A DNA stretch of 64,000 nucleotides, from positions 372,001-436,000 of the forward strand of contig JAGPXD010000002.1 of NCBI GenBank assembly GCA_020746995.1, given 5' to 3'. The notes beneath the pieces are model-generated. The model had not been told where the DNA came from. It did no database searches and saw nothing but the letters and a program-made list of their open reading frames with translations. Positions 52,128-62,781 of this stretch are shown here, one piece after another. The position numbers and the translations under genes were made by a program. Every line of letters begins with the position of its first letter. The first letter of the stretch is position 1. The DNA comes from Plectosphaerella cucumerina (taxonomy: Eukaryota > Ascomycota > Sordariomycetes > Glomerellales > Plectosphaerellaceae).

Positions 52128-55100
52128 ATGTAAGTTTCCCCCCTTTGTCTTCTCTCATCGCATGTCTTGCCTGTAATAGGCAGGCCACATAGTACGCCGA
52201 GTCTGATAATCACCCCACCCCACGCAGGAAGTTTGGCAAGCAGATCCAGAAGCGCCAACTAGAGGTCCCGGAGTATGCCGCCAGCTTTGTCAACTACAAG
52301 GCTCTCAAGAAGGCAAGTCGTTTCCCCCGTCTCCATCCCCGTCTACAGGTACCATCATTGGGCCACGGGCCATGCCCACGTTGCCCGCTGCAGAAGCAAA
52401 TATGGCCTTGCCTCCGCTTGCTCGACCAACCCCCCGCCTTGTCGTGGGCCCTGCTCCCCCGGCACGCCCGAGATTTTGTGGCCTCTGCCATGGGCCGTCC
52501 CATCCATCTCTCGGAGCCTTTCCCACTGACGCATTTCCGTCTAGCTGATCAAAAAGCTCTCGGCGACCCCTACGCTCGCCGCCCAGAATGACGTTCACCG
52601 CCTGGCCACACCCGTAGACTCGCAGGCTGCTCTTCAAGCTAACAAGGCCACATTCTTCTTCCAACTCGTAAGCGGCCCACCATGACTCGACGCCATGTTC
52701 ATGAATATCCCATCGGAGTTGCTGACTCCATCCCAGGAACGAGAGCTGGAAAAGGTCAATGCCTTTTACCTGCAGAAGGAAGCCGAGGTAGGTTCTGCAA
52801 CAAACCATCATAAACCCTCCCCCCACTCTCCGTACTTCTAACCGAGACGGCACTGACGGCATCGCCACCCTTCAGCTCAAGGTCCGACTCAAAACCCTAC
52901 TCGACAAGAAGAAGGTCCTGCAGTCTCGTGCCCAAGGAATTCCCAGGAGATCTGTCAAATTCACCACCCTCGAGGAGGGCTTCCAGCAATTTGCCAGTGA
53001 CCTGAACAGGCTCCAACAATTTGTCGAGATCAACGGCACGGCCTTTTCGAAAATCCTGAAAAAATGGGACAAGACGTCAAAGTCGAGGACCAAGGAGCTG
53101 TACCTCTCGCGGGCTGTCGAGGTCCAGCCATTCTTCAACGCAACCGTCATCAGCGAGCTGTCTGACCAGGCGACCATAAGCCTTCAGGAACTTGGTGCCT
53201 GGGCTGAAGGAGACCACGTAACCTTCGAGACGAGGGCAGACCACATCGTGACGAGCCAACATCTGCTGGGGACGGACGAGGGCGATGCGGACACGTTCCT
53301 TCTCGACACGGTCGTGTCAGGAAACCTCGAAGGCCTGAACGACCTACTGCTGCGGATGAAGACGGCCGCCTCCAGCTCTGGTGATGTTGAGCTGTCTCTT
53401 CTTGAACGGGCCACGAGGGCCTTCCTGGCAGGCATCCACGAAGCGCCAAAGGAGTCACTGCAGCTGCTTCTCGAGACCGGACTTGTCGACGTTCAGTCGG
53501 AAGACGACATCAACGAACGGAACTGCTTGCACCAGGCTGCCATTTACGGAAAGCTCGACATCCTGCTCTACGGCCTCTCCAAAGGGGTTTCCGTCAGCCG
53601 CACCGATGTCTACGGCCGAGTACCCCTCCACTATGCATGCATGCACGGCCGACTCGACATGCTCGACGCTCTCTTGGATCGTAAGTCAGAGCTCGCTGCG
53701 GTGGGGATGCTGTCAGATGCTGACGATTGCAAAGAAGCCGGTGACACTCGGGACATGATCGACCACGACAACTTTACCCCCTTGATTCATGCCATCATCC
53801 ACGGCCATTTCGACTGCGTACAACGCTTGCTGGAGAAGTCTGCTCGTGTGGACCCAGTATCCGACACAGACCACGTTCCCCTGAACCTTGCATGCGAGCA
53901 CGGGTCTCTAGAGATAGTCGAGCTGCTCCTAACACACGGCGCTCGCATCCTGCCTGACGCCGAAGGACTGTACCCACAACATTTGGTCGCTCGATCGGGG
54001 CAGACCCCCAAGCTCCTGCTGCTCCTCAAGACACATGGCGCAGACCTCGATCAGATCGACAAGCTTTACGGCTGGACACCGCTTGTGCATGCGGCGAGCG
54101 AGGGAAACGCACCGTGTCTCCAGGCGCTTCTGGATGTCGGGGCTGACCCCAACATCCTGGACGAAAAGGACCTCCCAGCAATGTACTATGCAGCCTGGGA
54201 AGGCCACCTGGGTTGCATGAGACTTCTTGCCCCGTACAACAGCCGCACGCGAGCTAGCCCCCTCGTCGGCCAAGGCGGACTGATGCCGCCAATGATTACG
54301 AGCAGTGGCCCGGATCCGATGGAGCTGGATCCCGACGCCATCCCCGAGCTCGAGCTGCCACCGCCCATCATCCCTCTCCGGAGATATGGACACAACTTCC
54401 TCGATACCAAGACTGTCGTCCAAATCACGTTCGAGGAGAATGGGGAGCAGCCCTTGATCTTCTTCCAGGACAGCAAGTACCCAGCGGCCCGCCTGACCAT
54501 CTCGTCCAAGGTATCCGACCTTATCCCCAAGAACATCATGCTGCCTTTCCAGGAGGATACACGACTCGCATCATTCCAGATCGACAGCCTCGACACCTTC
54601 ACCCTCGACTTTGATGTATTCCCGAGCTACGGAGCCAAGATCATAGCCAAGACGGTAGCACTGCCCAATACCTTCAAGGCGCTCTTGAGTAGCTCGGGCA
54701 AGTGCTGTCTGCCCCTGTTCGACCCCCGGCTGCGGGCCATCGGACAGATCAGCTTTCACGTCCAGGTCATCAAGCCGTTCAATGGCAAGCCGCTCGAGAT
54801 CACCGACTTTGAGACGTACTGGAAAGCGACCAGCCAGTTTGACCGGAGCCCAAGCACCTTCGTCACGGGGTCCAGCTTGTCGGGCGACTTTGTTCGGTTG
54901 TTTGTGCAGCATACCAGCGACGGCGTGCCGGTGCTCTGGCCCCGGTGGACGATCCCTTGCGGAGGCATCGATCTCCCACTTGCCCGCATCTCGTACGAGC
55001 AGTTCTGCACCGTCACGGCAAGCAGTCCCAGTCGAGGCGAGCTGGACAGGCTGCCCACGACGTCCCTGGACGCTATCGCAGACGTCCACCGCATCCTGGC

Positions 55101-55765
55101 CACGGCTGGCGTCTCTCTGGACAACGCACTCGCCCTTCTCCCGCAGGGCATGCACGTGAACGTCCAGGTTCTCTACCCAACGGCAGACGACGAGAAGGCA
55201 TTCGCCATTGGGCCTACCCAGGATATGAACGCATTTGTGGACGCGATCCTGACAGTCGTTTTCGACCACGCCCGCAGACAGCGCGCCCAGTCCCTCGAGT
55301 CCGTACGATCCGTCGTCTTCAGCTCGTACAACCCTATTCTCTGCACAGCCGTCAACTGGAAGCAGCCCAACTTCCCCGTTTTCCTGTGCAACGATCTCGG
55401 AAAGGAAGACGCCATGCTGGCCCCGGACGCTGTCCAGAGCCACGGCAGGCGGTCGAGGTCGATCAAGGAGGTGGTGCGGATTGCACAGAGCAATAACTTC
55501 ATGGGTCTCATGTGCTGCTCGCGGCTTCTGGTAAGCTTCCTAGCAGGACCCGATTTTCAGGGCATCATTCGCTAACGTTGTGCAGGATATGGTCCCTGCG
55601 CTGGTCGATTCGATCAAGTCGCACGGTCTGGCGCTGGTGACGGACAAGTCTGGCGACACGACTGTGGCTTCTCTGGCGGATCCTTTCCCGCGTCTGCCAA
55701 AGGGAGTTGACGGCGTGCTGAAGAACCACGGAGTCCTGCGCTTCAACGAGTCTATAGACGTGTAA
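52128..55765 (+). CDS. nuc-2: NUC-2/Pho81 phosphate-sensing regulator (SPX-ankyrin-GDPD-like)
   Basis: There are six exons: 52128-52129, 52228-52312, 52545-52667, 52737-52787, 52876-55530 and 55586-55765, giving 1031 residues. Intron 1 splits the start codon (AT|G), and intron 2 uses a GC-AG pair (GCAAGT donor). The SPX domain (1 to ~185) starts MKFGKQIQKRQLEVPEYAAS and contains NYKALKK-LIKKLS. It has the Lys cluster FSKILKKWDKTSKS (Lys146, 149, 150, 153) that binds inositol pyrophosphates in this family. Ankyrin repeats occupy ~300-545 (LHQAAIYGKLDILL, PLHYACMHGRLDML, PLNLACEHGSLEIVELLL, and others). The C-terminal part (~650-1031) corresponds to the GDPD-like region. The family inhibits the Pho85-type cyclin-dependent kinase when phosphate is scarce, releasing the Pho4/NUC-1 factor. 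Length is close to Neurospora NUC-2. Identity is strong. Confidence 0.95.
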
Positions 55766-56026
55766 TTTGGTTCGGCTCGGGTGGGTAAAAGGAGGAGAAA
55801 CTTTGGTGGGTAACGCACTTGATGAGAACTAGACACGGGCAGGGGCAGGGTCGGTTTCTTTCTTTATGTAAATGGAGAGATGGTATTCCAGGGGCATCAG
55901 TTGGGTCCGCTGTTGCATTTTGCGGTGTCGTGGGTCGCATATACCAAGGCGAGGAGGGAAAGTTCCACGTTTTGTTATCATTTATTCGTGTCATCATAGC
56001 ATGTCGTATCGCGCGTTTGCGCACAT

Positions 56027-56718
56027 CTAGGCACCCTTGTAGTCGTACTTCAATGCCCCAAGCTCCCCTTCTGGGTCAACACTGCCCATGATCATCTTTG
56101 CCCCGATGACGATGCCGTAGATCAGGGCGGGCAGGTTCCCGAGTCCGATCCAGCCATAGTGGGCGTCTGTGCTTCCTGCAGCCCAGCCTGCAAGCATGAC
56201 TATTCCACAGAGGAGGAGGTTGAGGTAGGGTAGGTACTGAGCCAGAGGCGAGTCTTCGGCCGGGAGGAAGGGGGCGGCTTTGTGGCGCTGAGCGCGGAGG
56301 GCAGCTTCGGAGCGGGCGCGGGCGGGCTGAACAAGACGGTCGAGAAAGGGGAAGCCGGTGCTCTCGGGAGGCTGCGAATAGACGAGGTAGAAAGTGGCCA
56401 AGAGGGAGGTGAGGGCGAGTAGTGATCGAGAGGAGAGGGTCCCCCTGAGTAGATATGGGATGATGGTGAGGATGGGGACGGGGAGAAGGGCGAGGCGGAA
56501 GGTCGCATTGCGGGTGGTGTTTTCTTCGGAGAGGCGACGGATGAGAGATTCTTGCTCTGAAAGGGAACGGTCAGCTCTGGAACAGGCAGCACCTGGCTAG
56601 CTGCAGGTTAGAATGTACCTTGCTCATCGATGGCATCTGGCTGCGAGTCTGAATCGTCGTCGGCGGGGTAGTGGAAGGTCTTGCGCAGGCGGGCGGACGC
56701 GCCTCCCCTACCAGACAT
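56027..56718 (-). CDS. Four-TM membrane protein of unknown function
   Basis: Exons 56718-56619 and 56556-56027 flank a 62-nt intron (GTACAT donor, GCTGACC branch, TTCAG acceptor), giving 209 residues. The N-terminus is hydrophilic (MSGRGGASARLRKTFHYPAD plus an acidic stretch), with a short helix QESLIRRLSEEN. Four hydrophobic segments follow at ~51-70, 78-94, 141-161 and 171-190. A basic, Ala/Arg-rich loop lies between TM2 and TM3 (ARARSEAALRAQRHK). The C-terminus ends VDPEGELGALKYDYKGA. I do not recognise a family beyond a conserved-looking fungal membrane protein. It shares a 315-bp divergent promoter with COA1 and lies in a run of mitochondrial genes, but it has no obvious mitochondrial presequence; ER location is equally possible. 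Confidence 0.75.
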
Positions 56719-57033
56719 GATGTCGATGTCGATTTGAGCAGACCGCAGCTGGAAGGTCTTTGCAGTGTTGGTGTTTTCGCGTCGCGACTCTGCGGGTGGG
56801 TGTCACATGAAGGAAGCTATCGAGCAAAGCAGTCAGCCAGATGACGACAGAGCTCGAAAAAACGACAGTGCGTGCCAGCACCACCCCGTGTCCGAGCACT
56901 GTGGCCCTGGACGCACCTCCCGCACAGACCACATGCCATGTGTGGGGCAGAAAGTCGACTTGGAGAAAACGCATCGCCTGATTCTCGCGACCTCACCACC
57001 ATACTACATGCCCCAGCAGACCCTCGGAGCGCC
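56719..57033. other. 315-bp divergent promoter between the four-TM orphan and COA1
   Basis: This short head-to-head spacer presumably serves both genes. No other feature is recognised. Confidence 0.6.
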
Positions 57034-57787
57034 ATGATCCCGAGAACAGCAAACCGGAGAGCGCTCGTCCTCATCAGGAGCGGCGTGGCGACGACGACAG
57101 CACCAGCCAGCGTCCTGCGGTGCTCCAGGACCGGCCTCCCCGTCTTCCAGCAGCGATGGCGCACCGCGGCGCCGAGGCCCGGTCAGGGTCCGCTGCTGGA
57201 ACGCCGAGCAGACCGCGAGCTCCCAGGTGAGTTGACATAGCATACCCCTTGACATGCCGGCTGTCCATGGACATACTAGCTGACACTGTCTCTCCTTCAA
57301 AGAGGTGTCATCCGCCTTTAGCTGGGCCCGGACCTTCCCCATCTTCGTCGTCATCATCGCCGTGTCGTCGCTCGCCATCTTCAACTACCAAAAGTCCTCA
57401 TCTCCCGTCGTCTCGTCGACGCTATACGCCCTCCGCGTCTCCCCCAAGGCACGCGACCTCCTCGGCGACGAAGTCTACTTCAAGCACCAGATCCCCTGGA
57501 TCAGCGGCGAGATGAACCAGCTCCACGGCCGCATCGACATCTCCTTCAGCGTCAAGGGAAGCAAGTCCGAGGCCGTCATGCGCTTTAGCAGCTTCCGCAC
57601 GAGCCACAAGGGCCTCTTTGAGACAACCGAGTGGAGCCTCGAGATGCCCGACGGCAGGAAGATTGACCTGCTGGACGGCACCGATCCCTTCAAGGGCATC
57701 GTTGGCGGCGACTATGACGATGACTTGGACGACAACGTGACCGGTGCGTCCGCGACGAGGGGCTTCCGCCAGTCGTCTTTCAGGTAG
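57034..57787 (+). CDS. coa1: Cytochrome c oxidase assembly factor 1 (Coa1)
   Basis: Exons 57034-57226 and 57303-57787 join across a 76-nt intron (GTGAGT/AAAG) to give 225 residues. The N-terminus (MIPRTANRRALVLIRSGVAT...) is Arg-rich and lacks acidic residues, a typical mitochondrial presequence. One TM helix (~76-92, FPIFVVIIAVSSLAIFN) follows. The C-terminal domain contains ALRVSPKARDLLGDEVYFKH, WISGEMNQLHGRIDISFSVK and TEWSLEMPDGRKIDLLDGTD, which is the Coa1/Tim21-like fold signature. Coa1 acts at the inner membrane with Mss51 and Shy1 in Cox1 maturation. Tim21 itself shares the fold, but the short core and motif wording favour Coa1. Convergent with the uL3m gene 234 bp downstream. Confidence 0.88.
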
Positions 57788-58021
57788 CGAGCACGAGGAA
57801 GGAGCATGCAGGACAAGACGAGGAGGCAGATATAAGAAGAAAAAGAGGCTCCGCTGGTGGAGCTCTCTGATGATGCGATTCGGGGCCCTCAAATAACGCC
57901 TCGGTGGTTAGATGTACAACATTTGTATAGTACAAGTTCTCAAGCCTCATTTCCTGAGAGCAGACAGCCTCGCTCCACAACCCCTTCCGCTCCTCGCCTT
58001 CTCGTATATGCTTCCCGACAC

Positions 58022-59047
58022 CTACAGGGCGTCGGACCTGAAACGCCGCTCGTCCTTCATCTGCAGATGCCGCTCGCGGGCGGCCTGCAGCTTCTCGGCC
58101 GAGTCGGCGTTCTGCTCCAGCAGCTCGGCCTTCTTGGCGGCGACGTAGGGCTTGGCCGGGTCCTTTTTCTTGATCGAGTCCTGCAGCTTGACCAGGCAGC
58201 CCTTGGGCCCGCCGATGGGCCCGCTCACGATGATGGTGCCCAGCTCGTTGTCGACGGCCAGGACGGTCAGGTTCTGGACGGTGACCTGCTCGTTGCCCAT
58301 GCGGCCGGGCATCTTCTTGCCGGGCAGGACCCTGGAACCGGAACCCTGCGAGGGACCGGCGGAACCGATGGTCCTGTGGTTCTTTGAGTTTCCGTGCGAG
58401 GCGCCCTGGCCCTTGAAGCCGTGGCGCTTCATGCCACCGGCGAAGCCCATGCCGCGGCTGTGGGAGCGGACGTCGACGTATTGGCCCTTCTGGAACCAGT
58501 CGGGGAACATCTGGGCGCCGACGGGGAGGAGGCCCTCCTCGTTGCGGACGCGGAACTCGGCCAGGTGGCGCTTGGGGTAGATGCCCTTTGCCTCGTAGTA
58601 GCCGAGCTGGGGGCGGGTGACGTTGCGCGGCTCCTTCTGGCCGAGGCCGAGCTGGACGGCCCAGTAGCCGTTCTGGGCGCGGGTCTTGTTGGCGACGACC
58701 TGGACCTGGTCGAGCTGCAGGACGGTGGCGGGGACGCGGCGGTGGCCGACGAAGATGGAGGTCATGCCCTTCTTGATGGCGAGGAGGCCGGTGCGCGTGG
58801 GCGTCAGCTTCTCGCGGCGGGCGAGGGCGGCGGCGGGACCGGACGTGGGCTTCGGCAGGCCCGAGGTGACCTGGTTGAAGCGCGTGGGCTTGGAGCGGTG
58901 CGGCAGCGTGCTCCAGCCGTACCGGATGCCGCGGGAGGGGATCAGGGGGACGAGGAGTCGTGCCGCCGTCGGGGGCGTGGCGGTTGCCGATGTGAGGATG
59001 GGGCCGCGGAGGGCCTGCAGGCACCGGGCCTGGAGTCGGGGCGCCAT
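58022..59047 (-). CDS. mrpl9: Mitochondrial large-subunit ribosomal protein uL3m (Mrpl9-like)
   Basis: This is a single-exon gene of 341 residues, started at MAPRLQARCLQALRG (59047). The N-terminus is an Arg/Ala/Ser-rich mitochondrial presequence. The uL3 core is clear: LLAIKKGMTSIFVGHRRVPA, TVLQLDQVQVV, the basic extension loop RGMGFAGGMKRHGFKGQGAS followed by HGNSKNHRTIGSAG, and GKKMPGRMGNEQVTVQNLTV. The C-terminus is longer than in bacterial uL3, ending in a charged helix (AEKLQAARERHLQMKDER). It belongs to the mitoribosomal 54S subunit near the peptidyl-transferase centre. The long open frame continuing 5' of the ATG is leader sequence and lacks conservation. Identity is secure. Confidence 0.95.
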   Translation of the reverse strand: MAPRLQARCLQALRGPILTSATATPPTAARLLVPLIPSRGIRYGWSTLPHRSKPTRFNQVTSGLPKPTSGPAAALARREKLTPTRTGLLAIKKGMTSIFVGHRRVPATVLQLDQVQVVANKTRAQNGYWAVQLGLGQKEPRNVTRPQLGYYEAKGIYPKRHLAEFRVRNEEGLLPVGAQMFPDWFQKGQYVDVRSHSRGMGFAGGMKRHGFKGQGASHGNSKNHRTIGSAGPSQGSGSRVLPGKKMPGRMGNEQVTVQNLTVLAVDNELGTIIVSGPIGGPKGCLVKLQDSIKKKDPAKPYVAAKKAELLEQNADSAEKLQAARERHLQMKDERRFRSDAL

Positions 59048-59370
59048 TGCGGCGGTTGTGTGTGTGTTGTGAGGAGGGATCGAGGGGTGACGAGGACCGC
59101 GATTGGGAGGGAGTCGTCGGGTTCTGGTCGGTGTTGCGGTGGTGTCGTCGTCCTCTGCTCCCTCTGCTTTGTTGCTGGTGTTGCCGGCCTGGGGTGGAAC
59201 TGGAAATTTTGAGGTCCACGGTCGGATCATCGCGTGGTTCCGGAACTGGTCCGTGCGCCATGGCCTTTTGCGACTCGGGTCTCTCACCCTTGCCATGTCG
59301 TTCACTTTTAAACATCCAAAGCTCCATCAATCGTTTCTCGTTTCTCGTTCCTCGCTGTCAATCACTCATC
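59048..59370. other. Divergent promoter between uL3m and the LYR-like gene
   Basis: This 323-bp spacer lies between two head-to-head genes that both look mitochondrial. Nothing else is recognised. Confidence 0.6.
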
Positions 59371-59853
59371 ATGTCCAATCTGGAGATCCTCCACGGTTAT
59401 AGGCACCTCTACCGCGCAATGCTCCGCGCGGTGCAGTTCAGCAACAGGTCGCGATACGTGGCCAGGGACCACCTCAGGAGGTCGTTCCACAACGAAGAGG
59501 ACACACTCGACCCCGAGGCCATCAAGCGGACGCGGTGGTTCCTGGAGGCGGCGGCCAAGGAGCGCGGGCTGGAGCACAGGATCCTCAAGAACCTGGTCCG
59601 CAAACTGCCCCAGCCCCAGGATCACATGGGGTCGTCTTGGAGACAGCAGCAGAACCTGTCCCAACGTAGCGACAAGATCAAGCAGTGCGTTTCCCACCGT
59701 GTGCTTCTTCTCTGTGAAAGCACGACGGAAGAGTGCTGACTTATTTCTCGCAGAGCTGATGATGCGGCGGATGACCTGAAGAAAAAGGCACCCTCGCATT
59801 ATCATATGACAATCGCGATGCTCAACAAGAGTATGGGCATGTGTCTGCGGTGA
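59371..59853 (+). CDS. Small LYR-motif-like fungal protein (DUF1763-type)
   Basis: Exons 59371-59684 and 59754-59853 join over a 69-nt intron (GTGCGT donor, CTGAC branch, CGCAG acceptor), giving 137 residues. The start MSNLEILHGYRHLYRAMLRA places an LYR-type tripeptide at ~13-15 within an amphipathic helix. Next is a basic VARDHLRRSFHNEED segment, then AIKRTRWFLEAAAKERGLEH and RILKNLVRK. The conserved-looking end MTIAMLNKSMGMCLR closes the protein. I associate this with the fungal DUF1763 family, which is small, basic and helical. LYR proteins generally bind mitochondrial acyl carrier protein and assist assembly of respiratory or Fe-S complexes, so a mitochondrial role is plausible but unproven. 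Divergent from uL3m. Confidence 0.78.
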
Positions 59854-61551
59854 GCAACGGTCTCGCCGGGCTTTTTTATGTCCGTGGGGGGAAGAACCGA
59901 ATCTACGCCCGCTCTCTATTCTCGGTCGACATGGTCTTACGGGAAAACATCCCCGGCCACGAGGCGTGCGGTTTGACTGGGGAGAGTCCGTCCGGCAGGC
60001 AACTCGTCTCATCACCTGAAAAAAAGGTACCACCCTGCCTGCCTGCCACCTATCTCTCAGGCATGCGAGATGCGGGGGGGCGGCAGCACATTCAGGCGGT
60101 GCCGATCTCAAGGAGATGCCTGACGTCTCGTCCAATGGCAGGGAGCGCCCGCTGGCCGAGGACTGTGCCCAATCTGGCTTGGGTGTGCCTCAGCATGCGC
60201 GATAGGGAGCGTTCGACGACACGGAGATGTAGTGGGAGGTGTGTATCACAGCACCACAAGGCGGGCGGTCGAGCAGACAGACGAATGGGTGTAGAGGGCG
60301 GCTCTCGCTCAATGGAGCCAAGCGTCTTGGCTCGTCGACTCTTCGCACGCAGCATCTCCGGCTCTGTTTTTGGAGGATGTCCTGAATTCCCGCAACGGGA
60401 TGTCGCAGGGGACAGGACAGACAAGACGAAGAAACGAAACGGGTAGATAAGAAGGGGCCGCCTCGTGGAACCGGCGAGGGAAGGGGGGCAAGGGGGGCGC
60501 ACCAGTGCGTGAACGGTGCGGTGTGGCCGTCCATTGCATTGGTGCCTTTTTGAAGCATGCGAGGAATGAGTCGCGGACTTTCGACTGCTTGACGAACGCA
60601 TCACTTGCGGTGCAGACTGCAGAAGGGTGGGACGCATTCTAGCGGCCGTCGTCGGGCCACGCTGGAGACGGGTGACGAATCAGAGCTAGCTGAGCGGTGT
60701 AATGTTTTAGTCCAGTGACAGCAGGAGCTCTGCCCGTACCTGTAGCTTCAGGTGCATCAGGTATGGCAATGTACTTCGATCGAGTATGCTCGAGATAGGA
60801 AGCTTCTCTCACCGGTCCGCTGAAAAAGGCAATGATTTCTCAGGAACAGACGGATGGCATGTCCAGGTTGGATGACGCCTGAGTCTGTCCACTTTCGACA
60901 GGCGAAGACGGACGGACCTGAGTCGATGAGCGAGCGTCGCCCGCATCACTGCACCGATGATCATGAGCGATGTATCCACCAACCCCGCAATTGCCCTTTC
61001 CGCTACAGCGCCATGTCCTGGGCCCCAAGTCCCCCAAATCCACTGGCAGTCAGTCCCAAGTCGTCCCCTTGACTCTGAACTCTCCCATCTTCTCCCCCTC
61101 ACCCCGTCTTGACTCGACACAATCCCCCTCATCGCAGCTGGATGGTCACAACCCAGTGAAAACGACATCTCGTTCTTGGGGGTTCAGCTCTCGATCTCCC
61201 AGGCAATTCTCCCGACGACCTTCCCGTCAAGACTGCTCCAGCTATTTTTGGGGGTACCCCCAGCGGCCCGCCCCGCCCTTTCGTGTACGTGCTCGCTGTG
61301 GCATCTTCAACCCATCGTTCGACCACCGCCGCGGTGTCTCGAGCTGTTTCGTCTCGACCGGCCAGCGCCCGCACGCCTATAGCTGCCGCCTTCACATCGC
61401 TGCCAATCGTCCTGATAGAGCCCGACCCTCCCTCCGCCGACAGAAGGGTCATGGCATGATCAACAAACTACACACCGTTCGATACTAGCAGACACCAAAC
61501 ACACAGCTCGATACAGAACGCAACCCGACAACAACTCCCAGAACGATACCC
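59854..61551. other. Intergenic region between the LYR-like gene and the mitochondrial carrier
   Basis: These 1.7 kb contain 3' flank and the carrier promoter/leader (pyrimidine-rich 61020-61550). Overlapping short open frames are unconserved. No RNA gene is seen. Confidence 0.55.
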
Positions 61552-62781
61552 ATGACCGCCGTCGCCCACTCCCACCAGCTACACCATGTGCCGACGACCA
61601 ACCTACCACAAGCGATCATGCCTCAGCCAGAAAAGCCCAAGAGGCTGGTCAAGCGCTACCGCACCGAGATTGCCGCCAGCACCTCCAGCGTCTTCTCCAC
61701 CGTAGTCGCCTTCCCCCTCGACAGCGTCAAGACGCGCATGCAGACCTACCGCTACGATGGCTTCCTCGACTGCGTCCGCCACACCTACAGAACAGAGAAC
61801 CTCCGAGGCTTCTTCCGGGGTAGGTTCTAATGCCCCCCCCCAACCCGATCCCTCATACCCCAAACTGACTCCCCCAGGTGTAATGGCACCCACCGCCAGC
61901 GTCACCCTCGTCCGGACCGTCTCCTTCTCCATCTACCAAAAAGCAAAACACTCCTACTCCGACTGGATCAGGAAGACCACCGGCTTCGACGTCCTCAACC
62001 ACGTCAACACAAAGGGCACATATCCCACCCTCTACTCAATCGCCTGCTTCGGAGCCGCAGGCGCTACTGCCGGCTCCTGCATCACCGCCGTCGCCTGCCC
62101 CTTTGAGCTCACCAAGCTCAGCGCCCAGGTCTCGGTGCTGCTGTCCGACCAGAAGAAGCTCGCCGAGGCGAATTGCCGCGTCACAAACGGTCACAACGTC
62201 GCCGCGAGCTACCAGAACAAGGGCACCATCAAGACCATGCGGAACATCATCCGCCATCGGGGCATTTTTGGCCTGTACACCGGTTTCAATCTCCATTTAT
62301 GTGAGTTGCCCGAGTCTGGCCCTGAAGGGGGTGGTTTTCTCCATCTTGCTAACACCGCCTCTAGTACGAGATACGCTGGGGACGGCCATCTACTTCATGG
62401 TGTATGAGAGCGGCAAACAGCTTGTCACCACGTTTGGGGGCGATCACCCCTCGACCAACAAGCTTGCTGTCGTCACCTCGGGTGGCCTCTGTGGCATCGT
62501 CTCTTGGGCCATGATTTGTATGTCACCCCTGACGTAACCCACGATTCGATGAGCTAACAGCCATAGACCCCATCGATTCGGCCAAGAGCATATACCAACG
62601 CAATTCATTGCTATACTCGCGTGGCCAGACAGTCGAGCCGCCGCCCAAGATCCAATTCTTCCGGAAACACATGTACCGCGGTCTCGGCGTGTCCATGGGC
62701 CGCTCCTGTGCCGTCAACGCGCTCTTCTTCTCCGCCTTTGAGTTTATCAAGAAGCACGTCAGCGCCATGGAAGACGACTGA
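61552..62781 (+). CDS. Mitochondrial carrier family (SLC25-type) protein
   Basis: There are four exons: 61552-61819, 61878-62300, 62365-62517 and 62567-62781, giving 352 residues. All splice junctions keep phase. Three carrier repeats are visible, each with a Px[DE]xx[KR] signature: PLDSVKTRMQ in repeat 1, PFELTKLSAQ in repeat 2 and YPIDSAKSIYQ in repeat 3, the last rebuilt across intron 3. Second-half motifs such as GFFRGVMAP, GIFGLYTGFNLHLLRDTLGT and YRGLGVSMGRSCAVNALFF are also present. The second signature, PFELTK, has Glu where Asp is usual, which is tolerated in the family. Such proteins exchange metabolites across the inner mitochondrial membrane. Substrate contact residues were not matched to a specific subfamily, so the substrate is unknown. 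A second in-frame ATG at 61618 (MPQPEKPKRL) is an alternative start. Confidence 0.92.
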
